Positions 25,201 through 38,469 are shown, counted from the first letter of the stretch. The stretch: 64,000 nucleotides of DNA from Branchiostoma floridae (GCF_000003815.2 NC_049985.1:5934874-5998873); one strand, 5' to 3'. The notes: a model not told the origin generated them from the letters alone. Numbers and translations: made by a program.

Positions 25201-28200
25201 TGCTATCTGAATGCTTAGTTACACCAACGTTGTAAGCAAGATCGTTGCCATTTCAAATCCATATGATAGATTTAGGAGACAGCGGCCATTTTTCTTAACT
25301 GATCTTCGGCGACAAATGCTCAATCTCTTGTGTGCGAGAAGTCAGAGGTTTGTGCCTACTCCAGACATCAAGGGATCTGGAGACTCACCCTGTAACATAT
25401 TGATTGGGCAATCACCAGCCATTATCTATGCTGTGCATACATGTATGTAAGTAGGCTGCAAGGAGCCTGAGGCAAGCTCAAACTGCTATTATATAAAGAC
25501 CTTTCAGTAAAATTATACATATCATATGCCCTTAGTCTACAATAATCTCTCAAATCATTACTGTCTTAGATAAGAAATATTTTCCCATGTCCCATGCCTT
25601 CCAGGAGGGAATGAACTTTTTTTGATTCAGAGTTTACAATAAAAAAAGTCATTATCTAAAGCTCCCACCCAAGAAAGATGGCACAGGGTTACACAATAAC
25701 AAAAGCCTGGTATTCTTTTAATGATTGAATATGGGTAAAACAAAATAATTGTCCAACATAATAATTGTCAATACCAACATTTTGTTTTCTTTACAGTGAC
25801 ATGCATATTATACAGTAGCTACATGTATACGTATAATGCACTTCACGAAAACCATTAAACCAAATTGAATGTAATTGGCAATTTGGTATAAACAATGATC
25901 TCCATTCCAAACATGTCTGAATGCAGCTCACATGTCCGAAGTGTTCCTCATCACTGATACGGTAAAGCCTGTCAATCTCGTAGGAACAAAAAGATCCACA
26001 GCGCATGGATATACCATGCATGCTGATTGGTTCAATCAACTGTGTTGCAGAATACTAATTGTGCCAATACAGAGCCACCACTCATCTTAGACCTTTCTTT
26101 TTTTTCTATCAAAATTAAAATATGTTTGTATGAAAACATGTATATACTATGAATGCCTGATGATAACAAAACAAAACATTTAGTAAAGGTACTGCAGTCA
26201 TCCTCAAATGAGGTGAGGCATGATGCTAGTGGTAGAAGTGTAAAGTGGCTTTGATGCCACAGTTTTTTGGCAAGCGAGATTTGATGCTTGAAAAACCTAA
26301 AGACACTCAGTCTGGTACCATGGCTTTCCTTCCCAGTCTGAAAGGATGATTCAACTCTATTCCAGCCATGGCCAGACCCAAAAGCAATCCCAAATCCTCA
26401 TGCAAAGACATATCAAAGTGTTTCACTATCACTTCTCTAGAGGGAGAAGGCATGTAGATTGCAAGCACTGATAAAAAGTCAGAAACATCAGATTTTACTA
26501 ACAGCAAAAGGCATTTCATTTGATGGAACTACCACTTCATGATAGTCCTTCTGACAGTACGTTTTATGGTCAACTTTATCTTCCACTGAAAATGCCAAAG
26601 CACTTTTCCAAAACTACAGAGCTATTCATTCACTCACTGAGCTCAAGCGGGAAGAAGTAATTTCCATGTTTAGCACCCTGACATGACGTACGAATGGCGG
26701 GAAGCGGTGATAACTATGATTAAAGCAGGAGGCAGGGGAGGGTCTTTCTGAAATGCCAACTTCATGTATCACAGCGAGAACAGATTGTTGCGTTGACATG
26801 TCAATGAACTCAGTGTATTAGTGTGCATAATTAAATCTCTCAAAGTTGCATTCAGAGCAGTTACTCTTCAGAGGGCATTGGAAATAAACCAAAAAATCAG
26901 CCATATTCCAAAACCAGTACTGTTAAACATTGATTTACATGTACAAGTAAAACATCCGGGATGATTTGCACTCAGTACAAAATGACTGTACATTTCAGTA
27001 CATTTGACAGCCTGGCAGGCATTAGACCTTTCTCTTAGAACTAAATTCTCTCAAATTCTACATTCAGACCAGGTACATGGACTTGTAGGTGGGCCCATAA
27101 GGGATAGCCTCTGGACTGTCCATCTATCATTAAAGGACTAACCTAACTTAACTGTGGTGGTTTAGATGATACCTCAAAATTGACCACAATATCTCTTATT
27201 TATCTACCTTTTACCTGTACCTTTCCCCTGTATAGGTGGAAATATTTATGAAAGAACCAAAAAAGATGGTGGTCTTCCAGTGTGGCCTCTATCAGTAAAC
27301 AACTGTACAGTATATGTAACTTACATGTATTGGACGGGTATGATATTAAATTGAAACATTGCATAAAGTTGAAACTCCTTTTTCCCCTCCTACCGTGAAA
27401 TATGGTCCCTGCAAAAATAGATGAGGCTATAATAGTAACATACATGTAACACATGCATATACAATACATGTATTCTGTCATTCTATTGATACTTCACCCC
27501 AGTAAGCTAGACCTCCAAGCCTTTTCTACAAAATGTATAATGTATCTATATCATTTGCTGAACTTTCAGGGCATCCCGGTAACAAAAACGCAGCCTAAAA
27601 CCACGCTGGTCTTTGATATACATGAACAGTACCCAGTAATACCACCATCTCCGCTGGGCACCCATTCATTATAGACAAACCCTTACAACTCAGATATTAC
27701 AGGAAATCCTACAGACCTGCATGATATAAATCTTCTTCCTCAATTTTCTGTGGAGGGCAAACACCTGCTCAAGACTCGGAGCAGGCTGATGTTACTACTA
27801 AAGCTTCAGGTATCCATCTTGTGATACATGCCATAAAAGAGAGCACCTATCAAATACATCATCATTCACAAACTCCAAAGTATCTGCAGCACTTCTACAT
27901 TGTATGTTGAATGGTTTTTGTAACCATAATCCCTGTGAACTATAAAGCCAACTCGAAAATTTCCGTGCAGTCTTCTACCTGCAGTGCAAGTCTAGCGGAG
28001 ATCGCAGTAAACAAAAAAAGAACACCCTTCTTTCGTGATAAATCTCCACAAAAATTACCCCTTTACCCTTATATCTGTGCCATTCATATAAATATTCTTG
28101 TATATACCTCTGAGTTAAATTTGAAATGGATTTCAAGTATTCCTTCCGTCACTGCAAAGATGGGTGACTATAGTAGCTGTCTGCGGTAGAGGAGCGGAAA

Positions 28201-28573
28201 TGTATAATCTTAGTATAATGTTCAAGAGACGCTGTTCATGTGATGCAAATCTATTCTGATAAGAAGATTTGACTGTCACTGCATTTCTTGATATGCATAA
28301 AACTTGATATGAATGCATCTACATGTAGTTGCCATTTTGGAACATCCCAAATATGCAATAGGGGTGTCTCCAGCTTTAGATTTTTGTCCATTCCACTCTT
28401 TGTTGAGGGTGGGGGAGTTTACCTATCATAGACCTTTTAAGGCATTAACCACATAGTTGGGGCATTGTAAAGGAAATGGCCATTATGCTTTAATTGACAT
28501 TTGCAAGCTAATGTCATTAAGTTTAATTGTTAAATATGCCATTTTAAGTTAAAGAAAACGTACATGTATTTGT
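25201..28573. other. Gene-free interval, rich in TACATGTA
   Basis: No gene was recognised. Seven TACATGTA sites lie between 25438 and 28320. Two short minus-strand frames (25791-26039 and 26307-26519) have no recognisable domain. Confidence 0.35.
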
Positions 28574-28690
28574 CATGAAGTTCAGATTTTTGGATAGGCG
28601 AAATGGCATTTTTTCCATCCCAACAAGCAAATTTCCATTCCAGGATGGAGGGACAGGTTCGCATGTACTAGATTGAAAGATATGAATCAA
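28574..28690. repeat. Dispersed repeat shared with 50485
   Basis: CATGAAGTTCAGATTT, then ATTTTT-CCATCCCAACAAGC and GGAGGGACAGGT occur in the same order at 50485-50600, in the same orientation. Family not recognised. Confidence 0.55.
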
Positions 28691-29924
28691 AAAGACATGG
28701 CAGTTTGAATCTCATCCCATCATTTCTCCATATGCATCCGTGCGCCTGTCATTTGGGGTTATGATGACCAGCAATCTTCCTTTTATATTTCCATTTTAGT
28801 ACGCTACGTCCAAGGACGAATTTTACGAGAGGTGCTTAGGCCTGCATTGCACCGCACATTAAATTTTGTTGCCAACCTGGGAACATCAAACTGTTTTATA
28901 TTTCCGCAAAGGAACAGCCTCGGAAAAATCTTAAAGAGGTCATTGTCATTTCATCAGGATAAACAAGACTGATTGTTGTTCTGTTAGGTTACCAATCATT
29001 TGAGAGATAATGTCCCTGAAAATGAACTCTTTATTGCAGACAATATATTTGTAAATTGTAGTGCTCTTCGGACAATGACCTCTAGAATTCCTTGGTTGAT
29101 GAAACAAACAGAAATGAAACTAGAACTAGAGTTCGGGGACCTCATACCTCCATGAAATCTTTATTGCTTTTTTGTGGATGGTATGTATGTTTATAGTCGG
29201 TTGTATTTGAGAGTAATGGTTATATAATATAAATGTTATGGGAAAGTAGTGGTGTATTTATTTAATGACACAGAGGATGTCCATCTGATTAGTAATTATG
29301 AAAATGTGACACTTAATTGTGTAATGTGCGTTTAAGAGGTCGACGGCATATGGTAGCGTGGTGTTCCTTAAGCTTGATGTTTGGCATTTAAAATGTCTAA
29401 GGTTGTCAGCATTATTGAGGTTCGAATAGGTGCCCCAGAGCTGTGTGGTGGCAGGAAGTTGGGAAACTCAGACAGAAGAAGGGATGTGGCCAACTTTAGT
29501 CAGATGGTGATTTGATTTTCCACCAATATGTCATAACATCAGCCGTTCACACGGTACAAAAACGAGATGCACACTTTCCTCTGACAGCCCTACACCAACT
29601 GTAAGATGAATACTTGGTGCCAACCCCGTCTGCTAAAAAACAAGTACCATTGGCTACGAAAGAGACAACTAACAACTGTCCCTTATCGTAACAAAACCAG
29701 AACATCTGTATCGCCCATAAAACTTCTGACACCCAACCCAGATGAGAGGACCTAATGGCATTTTAATCACCATGTCACTCAAATCAGCAGTACAGTATGT
29801 GAGACATCCATACCTGTTAAGCATTATCGTTAAATGTACCTCAACTTCTTACAATTATACTCACGCTTCACATCTCCATGATATCCTAAGCAGACATAAA
29901 TAAAACTAATTATCATATTAAAAA

Positions 29925-30226
29925 AACTCGGGGTTCCCCAAACAGCTGTCACCTCACCATCTGCTTGGAGCTAAGCCCATTAACAAACACATAAAGCACG
30001 ATGCCTGTACCAATATATCTCAAATATAGGGGTGATTTCTGATATTATTACATCGATTATAACGACAGATACGGCTCCCAAAATCTCATCGATTCGAGCT
30101 TTCATGACACCCCACCAACACAACAAGTATGAAACCAATCCATCCAGCCGTTCTTGAGTAATCATCTACACAGACAGAAACACATAACAGAAAATATAAC
30201 CTCCATTCCATGACATTTCATGGAGG
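29925..30226 (-). repeat. Dispersed element with GAACGGCTGG module
   Basis: On the minus strand it begins with the hairpin ACCTCCATGAAATG...ATGGAGGT (30199-30227), then a TGTGTTTCTGTCTGTG run, then ACTCAAGAACGGCTGGATGG and GGTTTCATACTTG. The module recurs in the array at 44340 and in the elements at 53153 and 54150. Full boundaries and class are not known. Confidence 0.5.
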
Positions 30227-30959
30227 TAATGATGCATCAGTTGTTTGTAACTGCAATTAATGGAAACATATGATGAAACATAGGCAAAGAAATGAGGAAT
30301 ATCATTTCATCTAAACTTGCAGCTCTAAGCCTTGGTGTAGCATTCTATTTCAGTCTGTCTAAATGCCGGAGACAGACTGACCAGCGTTCATCATTCAGCA
30401 CATCAATTCAAAAGAAAACAATTTAGCTCAGCTTACTTCCAGTATTACTTCAGACTGATTGCCTGTTACGTTCATCACAGTGTGAGGGACAGGGCTATTT
30501 CGTCATGTTGATGATCGATGCAAATGATGGTTTCTTCTCATTAAGACTGATAGGTTTAGAACAACAATGGCTGTTAGGGGCCTGGTCATATTTGTCATAC
30601 AGCCATTGTGCAATCACATTAATAATCCTCGGATAGCTGTGCAAAATTCAGCTGTCTTGTCTCAGAAAAGGCTGTCTTAGACCTTTGTCTTGTCCTGTCA
30701 CGGCCTGCTTTAGAATCCTACCACATCAAAGTCATACGCAAGCTACGATGAATGTGGTCGCGTGGTATAACACAGATGATGGACATGGGGAGATGAGCAA
30801 ATATCCTGGACCTGTCACACTTGTCGCTCTCTGGAATGTCCTGAAGGCCATTGTTAAGTCCAGTTAAGAGGATATGGATTTTTTTCTACCATTGATCTAG
30901 CCGCTCTCCAATAAATTACGTACTGGTGCACAGTACATGTATATGGAAATAGAATATCC
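30227..30959. other. Gene-free interval
   Basis: No recognised gene or repeat. Confidence 0.35.
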
Positions 30960-31707
30960 TTACTTCCAGCCTAAAGTATGGTTTTTGGCATCACTTACAA
31001 TGTTTTTGGCACTGTCATGATTGTAATAGTTATCATCGCTATTGAAAATTAATTACCATGTTAGAATTTTGAGATAGATGCTCCTAAAGAGCTTGGCAAT
31101 GGAAACAAAATATCTGTATTTCCAGCCTAAAGTATGTTTTTTTGGCATCACTTGCAATATTTTTGGCACTGTCACTATAATAATTATCATTGCTATTGAC
31201 AGTTAATTACAATGTTTGAGATAGACGCTCCTAAAGAGCTTGGCGATGGAAACAAAATATCCTTTAGTTATTAGTTATTTCCAGCCTAAAGTATGGTTTT
31301 TGGCATCACTTATAATGTTGTTGGCACTGTCATTGTAATAGTTATCATTGCTATTGAAAATTAATTATTATGTTAAAATTTTCAGATAGATGCTCCTAAA
31401 GAGCTTGGCGATGGAAACAAAATATCTGTATCTCCAGATTAAGTATAGCTTTTGGAACCACTTGCAATATTGTTGGCACTGGCATTGTAGTAGTTATCAT
31501 TGCTATTGACAGTTAATTGCCATGTTTGAGATAGAAGCCCCTAAAGAGCTTGGCGATGGAAACAAAATATCCTTATTTCCAGCTTAAAGTATGGTTTTTG
31601 GCATCACTTACAATGTTGTTGGCACTGTGACAGTCATTGTGATAGTTATCATTGCTATTGACAGTTAATAGCCATGTTTGAGATAGAAGCTCCTAACGAG
31701 CTTGGCA
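30960..31707. repeat. Tandem array, about 150-bp unit, 5 copies
   Basis: Unit starts (CAGCCTAAAGTATG or variants) lie at 30968, 31123, 31282, 31435 and 31580, giving steps of 155, 159, 153 and 145 bp. Units 1 and 3 carry GAAAATTAATTA plus ATGTTA(G/A)AATTTT, while units 2, 4 and 5 carry GACAGTTAAT plus ATGTTTGAG, so the first four alternate as two subtypes. Confidence 0.95.
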
Positions 31708-33155
31708 TATAATGTTAGCTAATGTTAATTGGGATTGAACGGATGCTAAGATTCTGAGCATTATTGTGTAAGCCTGCTATCTGTGAGTTTAGAACAGTAA
31801 TTTTTTTTAATCATATTGACTGATTTCTTCATTTACATTAAGACGCATGGATTTTTTATCAATAATCTTATCTATATTGCTGAATGTGTAACACTACATA
31901 TAGCTTGTCTTGATAGAAAATTTTCTGATTATTAAGGCCAGAAAGCTTGTCTGGAATAGGAGCGAAAATAGTTCTGGTAACAAATTTTAAAGTTGCTGCT
32001 TACACAATGTCATGTGTCATTGATTGTCAGAAAAACTTATTAAGTTAACACTAACAGGGTAGAAATACAGCCAATTAAATGTCAACAATGATATTTCAGT
32101 AAATGCCATTGCAGCATTCATATGGACTATAAAATTAACAATTTAAGATTATTGCTTGTTACAAATTAAATTTGGAAGGCTATAATATAGAAAAAAATAT
32201 AGCCTGTATATAAATTGTTATTCCACTACCATTTAAGTTAAGGGCAATGCAACCTTGTACAGGCTGCACTTTACAGAGAAATGGTAGGGGTGAAAAGGGT
32301 AAAATCAAAAATCATTAAAAGGAAGATTTAAAGTCAGAGTTTGAAAACCACAATGATCATAAAATTATTTAAGATGATATGCAATTAGAAAATTAAGTTA
32401 ACTGTGTCAACTTTGACTATATTTCTTCTATGGCTGCCATAGAAGAAATATAGTCAGTCAACTACTGCAATATTCTACTCGATATATATACCAAACTAAT
32501 TAGTCTATGTCATGCTGCTGTACCACTCTAACGTGCCATAAAAATGAGTAATTTATTGTAATTGCCAGTTAATAAATCATATTGGAAATTTTAACAATGT
32601 TGGTATATAAATTGGAAAAATGTCACAGCAGACATTCTACTGTGTGTGAGGACATTAATCAAATGTGTGCAGCTATAGGCCTGTTCTTAGTTACAACTGC
32701 ACGATTGTCAGACAGTTTTTGTCTAGACCATGCTTAATACATGTCAAGACAAGATTTGTTCATGTTTCAGCAGCCTTCACCTCTTCTTTGAGATATCATC
32801 AACATTGATATCAACTCTCACAATTCTACTGGATCCCTTAATACCGCCACATGATAAAAATACATGGATTTAAAGTGATTTAAACTAAAGGGATGTACCA
32901 ACTCAGCACCAGTAATCCTGAGGTATATACAGTGACTTCAGATCTTTAGGTGTTCAAGACAATCTTAAGGCGTCCTGTTTTGCATGTGGCAGTATTATGG
33001 CACCCTGTGGAAATAGTTGATGTTACATGTACCTACAATATATTTTGTATGTCTTAATCTGTTTAATTTTGTTTTTGCAGTTTGGGTCCATGAACAGGAT
33101 TATTGTGATGAAGAAAAGTTCATGATTGACAATTATGCGTAATTCACCTTCATCT
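31708..33155. other. AT-rich gene-free interval
   Basis: Very AT-rich; contains the 41-bp palindrome listed separately. Confidence 0.4.
32415..32455. repeat. Perfect 41-bp palindrome (20-bp arms, 1-base centre)
   Basis: The left arm GACTATATTTCTTCTATGGC is followed by one T and then its exact reverse complement. It has the same geometry as the 61-bp palindrome at 15528 but an unrelated sequence. Confidence 0.95.
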
Positions 33156-33233
33156 ACCGTTTGGCACCAGAAAATCCGAGGGAGGAGCCTCCTTCATTAG
33201 GGATCTCCATCGATCTCCACTCGCTGACAGCCG

Positions 33234-33320
33234 ATGAACCGAAGGGTTACCAAAGTTCAGCTGTACGGCCAGCCCCCTGATGACAGCGCGGGGGATGAGG
33301 CAGCTGTGCCCCGTGTAGAG
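33234..33320 (+). CDS. Candidate coding exon in a CpG-rich patch
   Basis: The plus strand reads ATG and 28 further codons with high GC at third positions, ending at a strong donor, GTAGAG/GTGAGA. The peptide starts MNRRVTKVQLYGQ and is acidic later (DDSAGDEAA). It could be a first coding exon, or an internal 90-nt exon if GCTGACAG just upstream is an acceptor; there is an in-frame TGA at 33225-33227. I do not recognise the protein and found no partner exon. The minus strand is also open here (33150-33452, 100 codons), so the strand is uncertain. The surrounding 300 bp are clearly richer in CpG than the flanks, which fits a promoter or exon. Confidence 0.3.
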
Positions 33321-33539
33321 GTGAGACGTAATGACTACAATTTCACAGCCACTGATCCCTCTTGACAAGCGCGCCAAATTGCACTGACGTTTCATTTTCC
33401 GTTGGTATTTCGCAAAAAAGACCCCGCTCAGATATTTAGTCCCGACGTTCAATCCACTTGAACGTGGCTAAATTGATCACAAGATGATAGCTTGTCCTTA
33501 ACTGTCTTAACACCGAATAACCCTACAGCAAATACACAG

Positions 33540-33745
33540 TATTTGGAGGCCTAGCCCAACCCTATCCTCCCATTGACTTTTTCCTCCCCAACCAAAGTGA
33601 AGAAAGTACACATGTAGTCTAAGAGTAAAGTGTCTTTCCCAAGGGCACAATCAATATATCAGAAGTACGACAGGATTGAACCCAGGACCTCTGGTATCTG
33701 AGCCAAACACCCCGCAGTTACGCCACATGACCCCACTTCCTTAGC
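33540..33745 (-). mobile_element. tRNA-derived SINE (core family, copy C)
   Basis: On the minus strand a tRNA-like head (GTGGCGTAACTGCGGGG, then TCCTGGGTTCAATCC as B box) is followed by the core ATTGTGCCCTTGGGAAAGAC and a CTTTCTTCACTTTGG block. The core is shared with copies at 2296 and 25046. Confidence 0.75.
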
Positions 33746-33895
33746 CTGGTGAAGGTTAACATGCTATCAGTGCACATAAAATCCCTTATCAATACCTTAA
33801 GTTTGTAAATTTTACCAAACAAAATTTGTTTTTTTCCTGACCTTCTACATGTTTGCTTCCCATCAAGAATACTGTTAACTAAAAGGGAAAATTTT

Positions 33896-34195
33896 TACAG
33901 TTTTTGCAGTGGCCTCTTCATGACAAACTCAAAACCATTTTGAACATTTCCCCTTTTACAATAAAACAGTGCATGGCACTTTCAGTCGTGAATTTAAAAC
34001 CTGCTTTGCAGTTTAAACAACAGATTAAAAATCTGCATTACAGTTAAACTGCAAATCTAAAACCTGCATTGCAGTTTAAACCGGAAATTTAAAACCTGCA
34101 TTGCAGTTTAAACCGAAAATTTAAAACCACTGCAAACACTCAATTTTCTCCATACCAAAATTTAATCCCCATTTAACATTTCTCCTCTTACAGTA
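33896..34195. repeat. Dispersed repeat with internal 34-bp array
   Basis: Starts with TTTTTGCAGTGGCCTCTTCA, similar to 17393-17420. Inside it, 33990-34128 is an array of about four units of TTTAAAACCTGCATTGCAG plus TTTAAAC(C)G with a 33-34 bp step. Confidence 0.7.
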
Positions 34196-37090
34196 CTAAT
34201 CTCCAAGCAGATGTCGGGAGACAAAATCCTTGGGGACCATTTCCATTATGAGCATCCTGCCATGCCGTAAATACCCCAGTCCGCTTCCCTTTGTATTCCA
34301 CTTTGTGGTTATGTCGTTATCGTGCAAGAATCAGCAGTGGGACAAGTAAAGTCAAGGTCAAGTATGGCTGTCTACCAACAATGCAACCCCATTCAGGCTT
34401 AAGTTATTGGCACATAATGACTGCCTGTATTAGTTATCCTGACCGCAAAGGGGTGATCAGGTTATTGGAGGATATATAATTATTGATCAACTTGCTCTAA
34501 AATACAGTGAGATCTTATTTCAAAGGGCAGGTTTAATTATTAAACAGTAGATGAGGTATATTAGGAATTTTACATTTGTCAAGATGTCAGTACATTCTTA
34601 TTAAATGTGTAGTCTTTGTTGGAACTGGTTTTCAAGAACCTGGACTGTACCAAGTAATGGCTGAGGCAGGGGGAGAAACATTGAAAGGGGAATCTATAAA
34701 GCTGAAAAATTGGTTGAGTTCACAAATTTGCATATTACAGAATCTATATCAAGAAAATTATTTCATAGACAGTAATGTAAAAGTGAAATCATTAACAAAT
34801 TGACCATGGTCTGACTGCGTTTGACAAAATGATTTAACTGCACATCCTTTACCATAATTGATTTTAACTAGCAATGCTCAGAGCTATTTTCAATACATGA
34901 GCTAAGGGAAACAGCATACATTTGTACGTGTATAGATTGGCATTTAACCAGACATTCTTCAAAGTCTTATATACAGAGTAATAACACATGTAACATTCTT
35001 CCAACAAAAATCAGAAACTCTTATTTTGCTTCAGTGTGTAGCAATGTAAGTTATGTTAACAACTTCCACACTAATATTGACCCTACCTACAGAAGGATCA
35101 ATGTTGGTAATGATATGGAACTGGCAAATTAAACAAATCATTGCATAATCTTGCCAGGTGGAAAATCAATTATCGTGTTACAAAGCTTTTCAGAGCATCT
35201 CCCACCATCTTCTTACCAGTGAGATCAATAATTGAGATACATCAATACAGTACCAGTTTTAAACAATGTTGTAACAATTCATTTATATGTAAACCACAGC
35301 ACAATTCAGCCTTTTTAGGCATCCTCCAGTTGGTTGCCTGCGATGCTGTTGTCTATCTGAATACTGTATTTGAAATAAGCCAGTCATTCATTTCATTTCA
35401 CCAGCAATTGCAAACACAACTGTTCGTATCATACACTTATGTAAGGAACACAAGAACCTTAATCTTGACAACCTTGTGGCAAACCAAAAGAGACAGAAGT
35501 CAGAGCACCCCTCCTTGTAAGAATGGACTGTCCCACACACCAGCACTGGTTTCTCCTAACAGGCCTTTCCATATATGGGAGGCTGGTCCTGAGGGGCTGA
35601 CAGTGATAAGCATGCTGAATGCTGAGAAAACCCATATACAGTTACACCAATTAGGATCCTGCCTGCCACACTATAGCCCAGCAGCTTAGAGACTCTCCCC
35701 CTTTCTTCAGCTCTCCTTTAAGGTGATGTGTAAGGAAACGGGGAAGGAGGGATTTCTGGAGGACGGGACGTTACATGTGCATCGTGCAAAACCGTGCGCA
35801 CCGTCTACCGCCTGCATGTTAGAGAGGTATATACAGGGTAGGTACTATATCAGACGTGCTGTTTGCTATGTGATCGTTCTGCTCCTGACAGTGAGTGATG
35901 GTGGAGAGGGCTTGAGGGGTCCTATCATCTCATCTTGGTTTGTTTGTATTTCACGGCTTATTTCTTGAAGGGGCTGGGTGCTGTATGTATGCACCTCGGA
36001 CATGCCGAGCATGCTAGCGATGGGGGCTTCCCACTTTGCAAAACAGCTGCACTGTACAAGCATGTATGTATCAATTTTATATCAAATTTCTTAGTGCTAA
36101 GAAGTGTGATGTGTGTGACACTTCGTCACTACTATACAGCTGTGTTACATAAGCACCTAAATTGGACAGAATCAATTTCGTCTCGGCTTTCTTATTAAAA
36201 GCCGATGCCAATTTAGGGTTTGACGGCTATTTTCTTTTGGAAGAGCTAGTCAGAGCATTATTGGGGCATTACCCACTTGGCCAGTAAATATGTGCTAAGT
36301 ACCAATAATGTTGGGAGATAGGACGCTATTCTGCAGTGGCGGGATATTAATCAGAGAAAATGGGAACGGCTCGAAATGGACGGTCCATTTTGGCAGGTTG
36401 ACAACAGATAATGCTCAACTGCTCTGCCCTGGGAGGTGGTATTGGAAACTGTTATCTTTGAATGTTCAAACGGCATGTAGCATGTGTTCATATAGTCCAT
36501 CTTTAATAGTGACGTTAAGTATTGAAGCAGGTAGCTTTATTTCTAGATGTTGGCATCATTTTAGGTGGTCTATATTTCCAAATGATGCCATTTTTTATGA
36601 CAATGAAACAAATTTTCTCAACAAAATCATTAACAAGATTCTCAGATGTATACTGTAGAGAAAGTTTCACACTTTCGAAATACCTGGTTTTGTAATTATT
36701 GTAACGACATACATGTACGTCACCGCTACATCTCCGATCATGACTTTAAAGGTCAACCACTTGTGATATATGACGGAGCATATTGCACACGTTCCCACGC
36801 CCTGAAATACTTTTAAAAATGCGGAGCATTCCCCGTTATTTCCTTACGCCAGTCTGAAGGGCCCGAAGAGTATCTGTAAGCAGGTTTGCTTCGATTGTTG
36901 TACTGAAAGCCTCTCTCAGGTGGTTTCCTCTATTGAGCTGGCTGAAAGGGTTAATGTTCAATTTGAGTCTTCCCTTCATATGTCATGCCGTAATGGCAGC
37001 GTGTCCAGATAAGCATGGGCATGGGTGGCATGGACATGCCTGCAATGGCTCACCAACACTCCATATTGATACTGGCAATATTCCCCGTGC
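34196..37090. other. Gene-free interval
   Basis: Contains the longest unannotated frame of the middle region (35141-35689, 182 codons), which has no recognisable domain and no coding-like base use. The DNA at 35700-36050 and 36330-36480 is somewhat GC-richer but gave no splice-bounded exon. Confidence 0.35.
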
Positions 37091-37580
37091 ATTTCCTCCA
37101 CTGATGAACTACTTCAGTTCTACAAATGATTTTCAGATCCTGCGACCCCGAGGCCAGTCTTTCCCAGCATGGATTCCTGTTCACGATTTGGCCATTCTTC
37201 CCTCCCTATCAAGTCATGTTAGTCCCACCTGTGAAAATGTCATTGGTGGTTTTCATGTGTATTTCCTCCAACGATGAACTACTCCAGTTCTACAAATGAT
37301 TTTCAGATCCGGCGACCCGAGGCCGCTATTTCCCAGCATGGGTTCCTGTTCACAATTTGGCCCTCCTTCCCTCCCTCTCAATCGAGTAAAGCTGGTCACA
37401 CCTGTGAAAATGTCATTGCTGGTTTTCATGTGTATTTCCTCCACTGATGAACTACTCCAGTTCTACAATGATTTAAAGATCCGGCGACCCGAGGCCAGTC
37501 TTTTCCAGCATGGATTCCTGTTCACGATTTGGCCCTCCCTCCCGATCGAGTCAAGTTGGTCCCACCTGTGAAAATGTTTT
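37091..37580. repeat. Tandem array, about 172-bp unit, 3 copies
   Basis: ATTTCCTCCA(C/A) starts at 37091, 37261 and 37434. The units share TTCTACAAATGATTTTCAGA, GCGACCCGAGGCC, TTTCCAGCATGG and CACCTGTGAAAATG. Open frames on both strands are repeat artefacts. Confidence 0.95.
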
Positions 37581-37835
37581 CATGCCCTCGAGTCTGAATT
37601 TGACTTTGACAGAGGGTTTGGATATCAATACAATAAGCACTGCACACAATCTATATTATTAAGGATATTGACGACTTGATGTAAGGGTACAGGAATAGAC
37701 GGGGTGTGAGCAATGAAAGCTCCTCCTGCGCGCTCTGATTACGATGCTCGTGTTGACTGTTTCTAAATCTGCTGTTTAATGATGACACTTTAACGTTTGT
37801 TGACAGCACTTAAGATGCGTGTTTGCACAACGCAT

Positions 37836-38125
37836 GTAAACAAGAAGATGTCATCAACAAATTCGAAACCTGAAAATGCAATAAACAATGATGCAATTAC
37901 AGTAAGAAGAAATAGGGTTGAACTGTGGTTGCCAAGTTAGATTATATTAGAATGGAACTGTTCAATACCACTCGTTTGTGTCACGTATGTAAACAACACG
38001 TTGTCACCGTTGAAATGTGAAACGTAATATCCCAATGATGCAATTTACAGTTAGAAGGAATGAGGTTGAACTGTGGTTGCCACGTTCGATGATATCAAAA
38101 TGGCACAGTTCAATACCACTTACTA
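37836..38125. repeat. Tandem duplication, about 145-bp unit
   Basis: Both copies contain AATGATGCAATT(T)ACAGT, GGTTGAACTGTGGTTGCCA and GTTCAATACCACT in order. Moderately diverged. Confidence 0.8.
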
Positions 38126-38469
38126 CCCTCAATCAACAGACGTGCCCATGCTCTATATATGCAGGATTCGGGTAACGTTTCCTGAGTGCTTCCATCGATC
38201 GTCTTTCCACTGCCTCTTCTGAGGTGAAGATATCGAATAGGAAGCAATCTTTGCTCCTCAGTACTCCAAATACATGCACATGTTAAGACAATATAACGTA
38301 AATGAACCTTTGATTTAGATTTAATGTGCCACAAGCCTTATGTTCCATGTACTTCCATTTCTAAGAAAACGCCTGTTAAGAAATGCCTCTGGAATACCTA
38401 ACTAAGCTTGCAAAATCACACTAATTGTATGGAACAAATATGTTTACAAAGCCACTAATTATGTGATGG

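Noticed and set aside
26307-26519. 70-codon minus frame
   Set aside because: Composition looks mildly protein-like, but there are no splice sites and no family match.
27711-27755. Minus-strand micro-exon with CCACAG acceptor and GTCTGT donor
   Set aside because: The reading (EEEDLYHA) is exon-like, but it matches no SPT20 segment and the splice sites are weak.
33081-33141. Possible last exon after GTTTTTGCAG ending in TAA
   Set aside because: The acceptor is good, but a 20-codon frame is too short to support without a partner exon or a poly(A) signal.
35141-35689. 182-codon plus-strand open frame
   Set aside because: Longest frame outside the LINGO-like gene, but it has no recognisable domain, AT-rich third positions like its flanks and no splice or promoter support. 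Such a length is plausible by chance in 64 kb.
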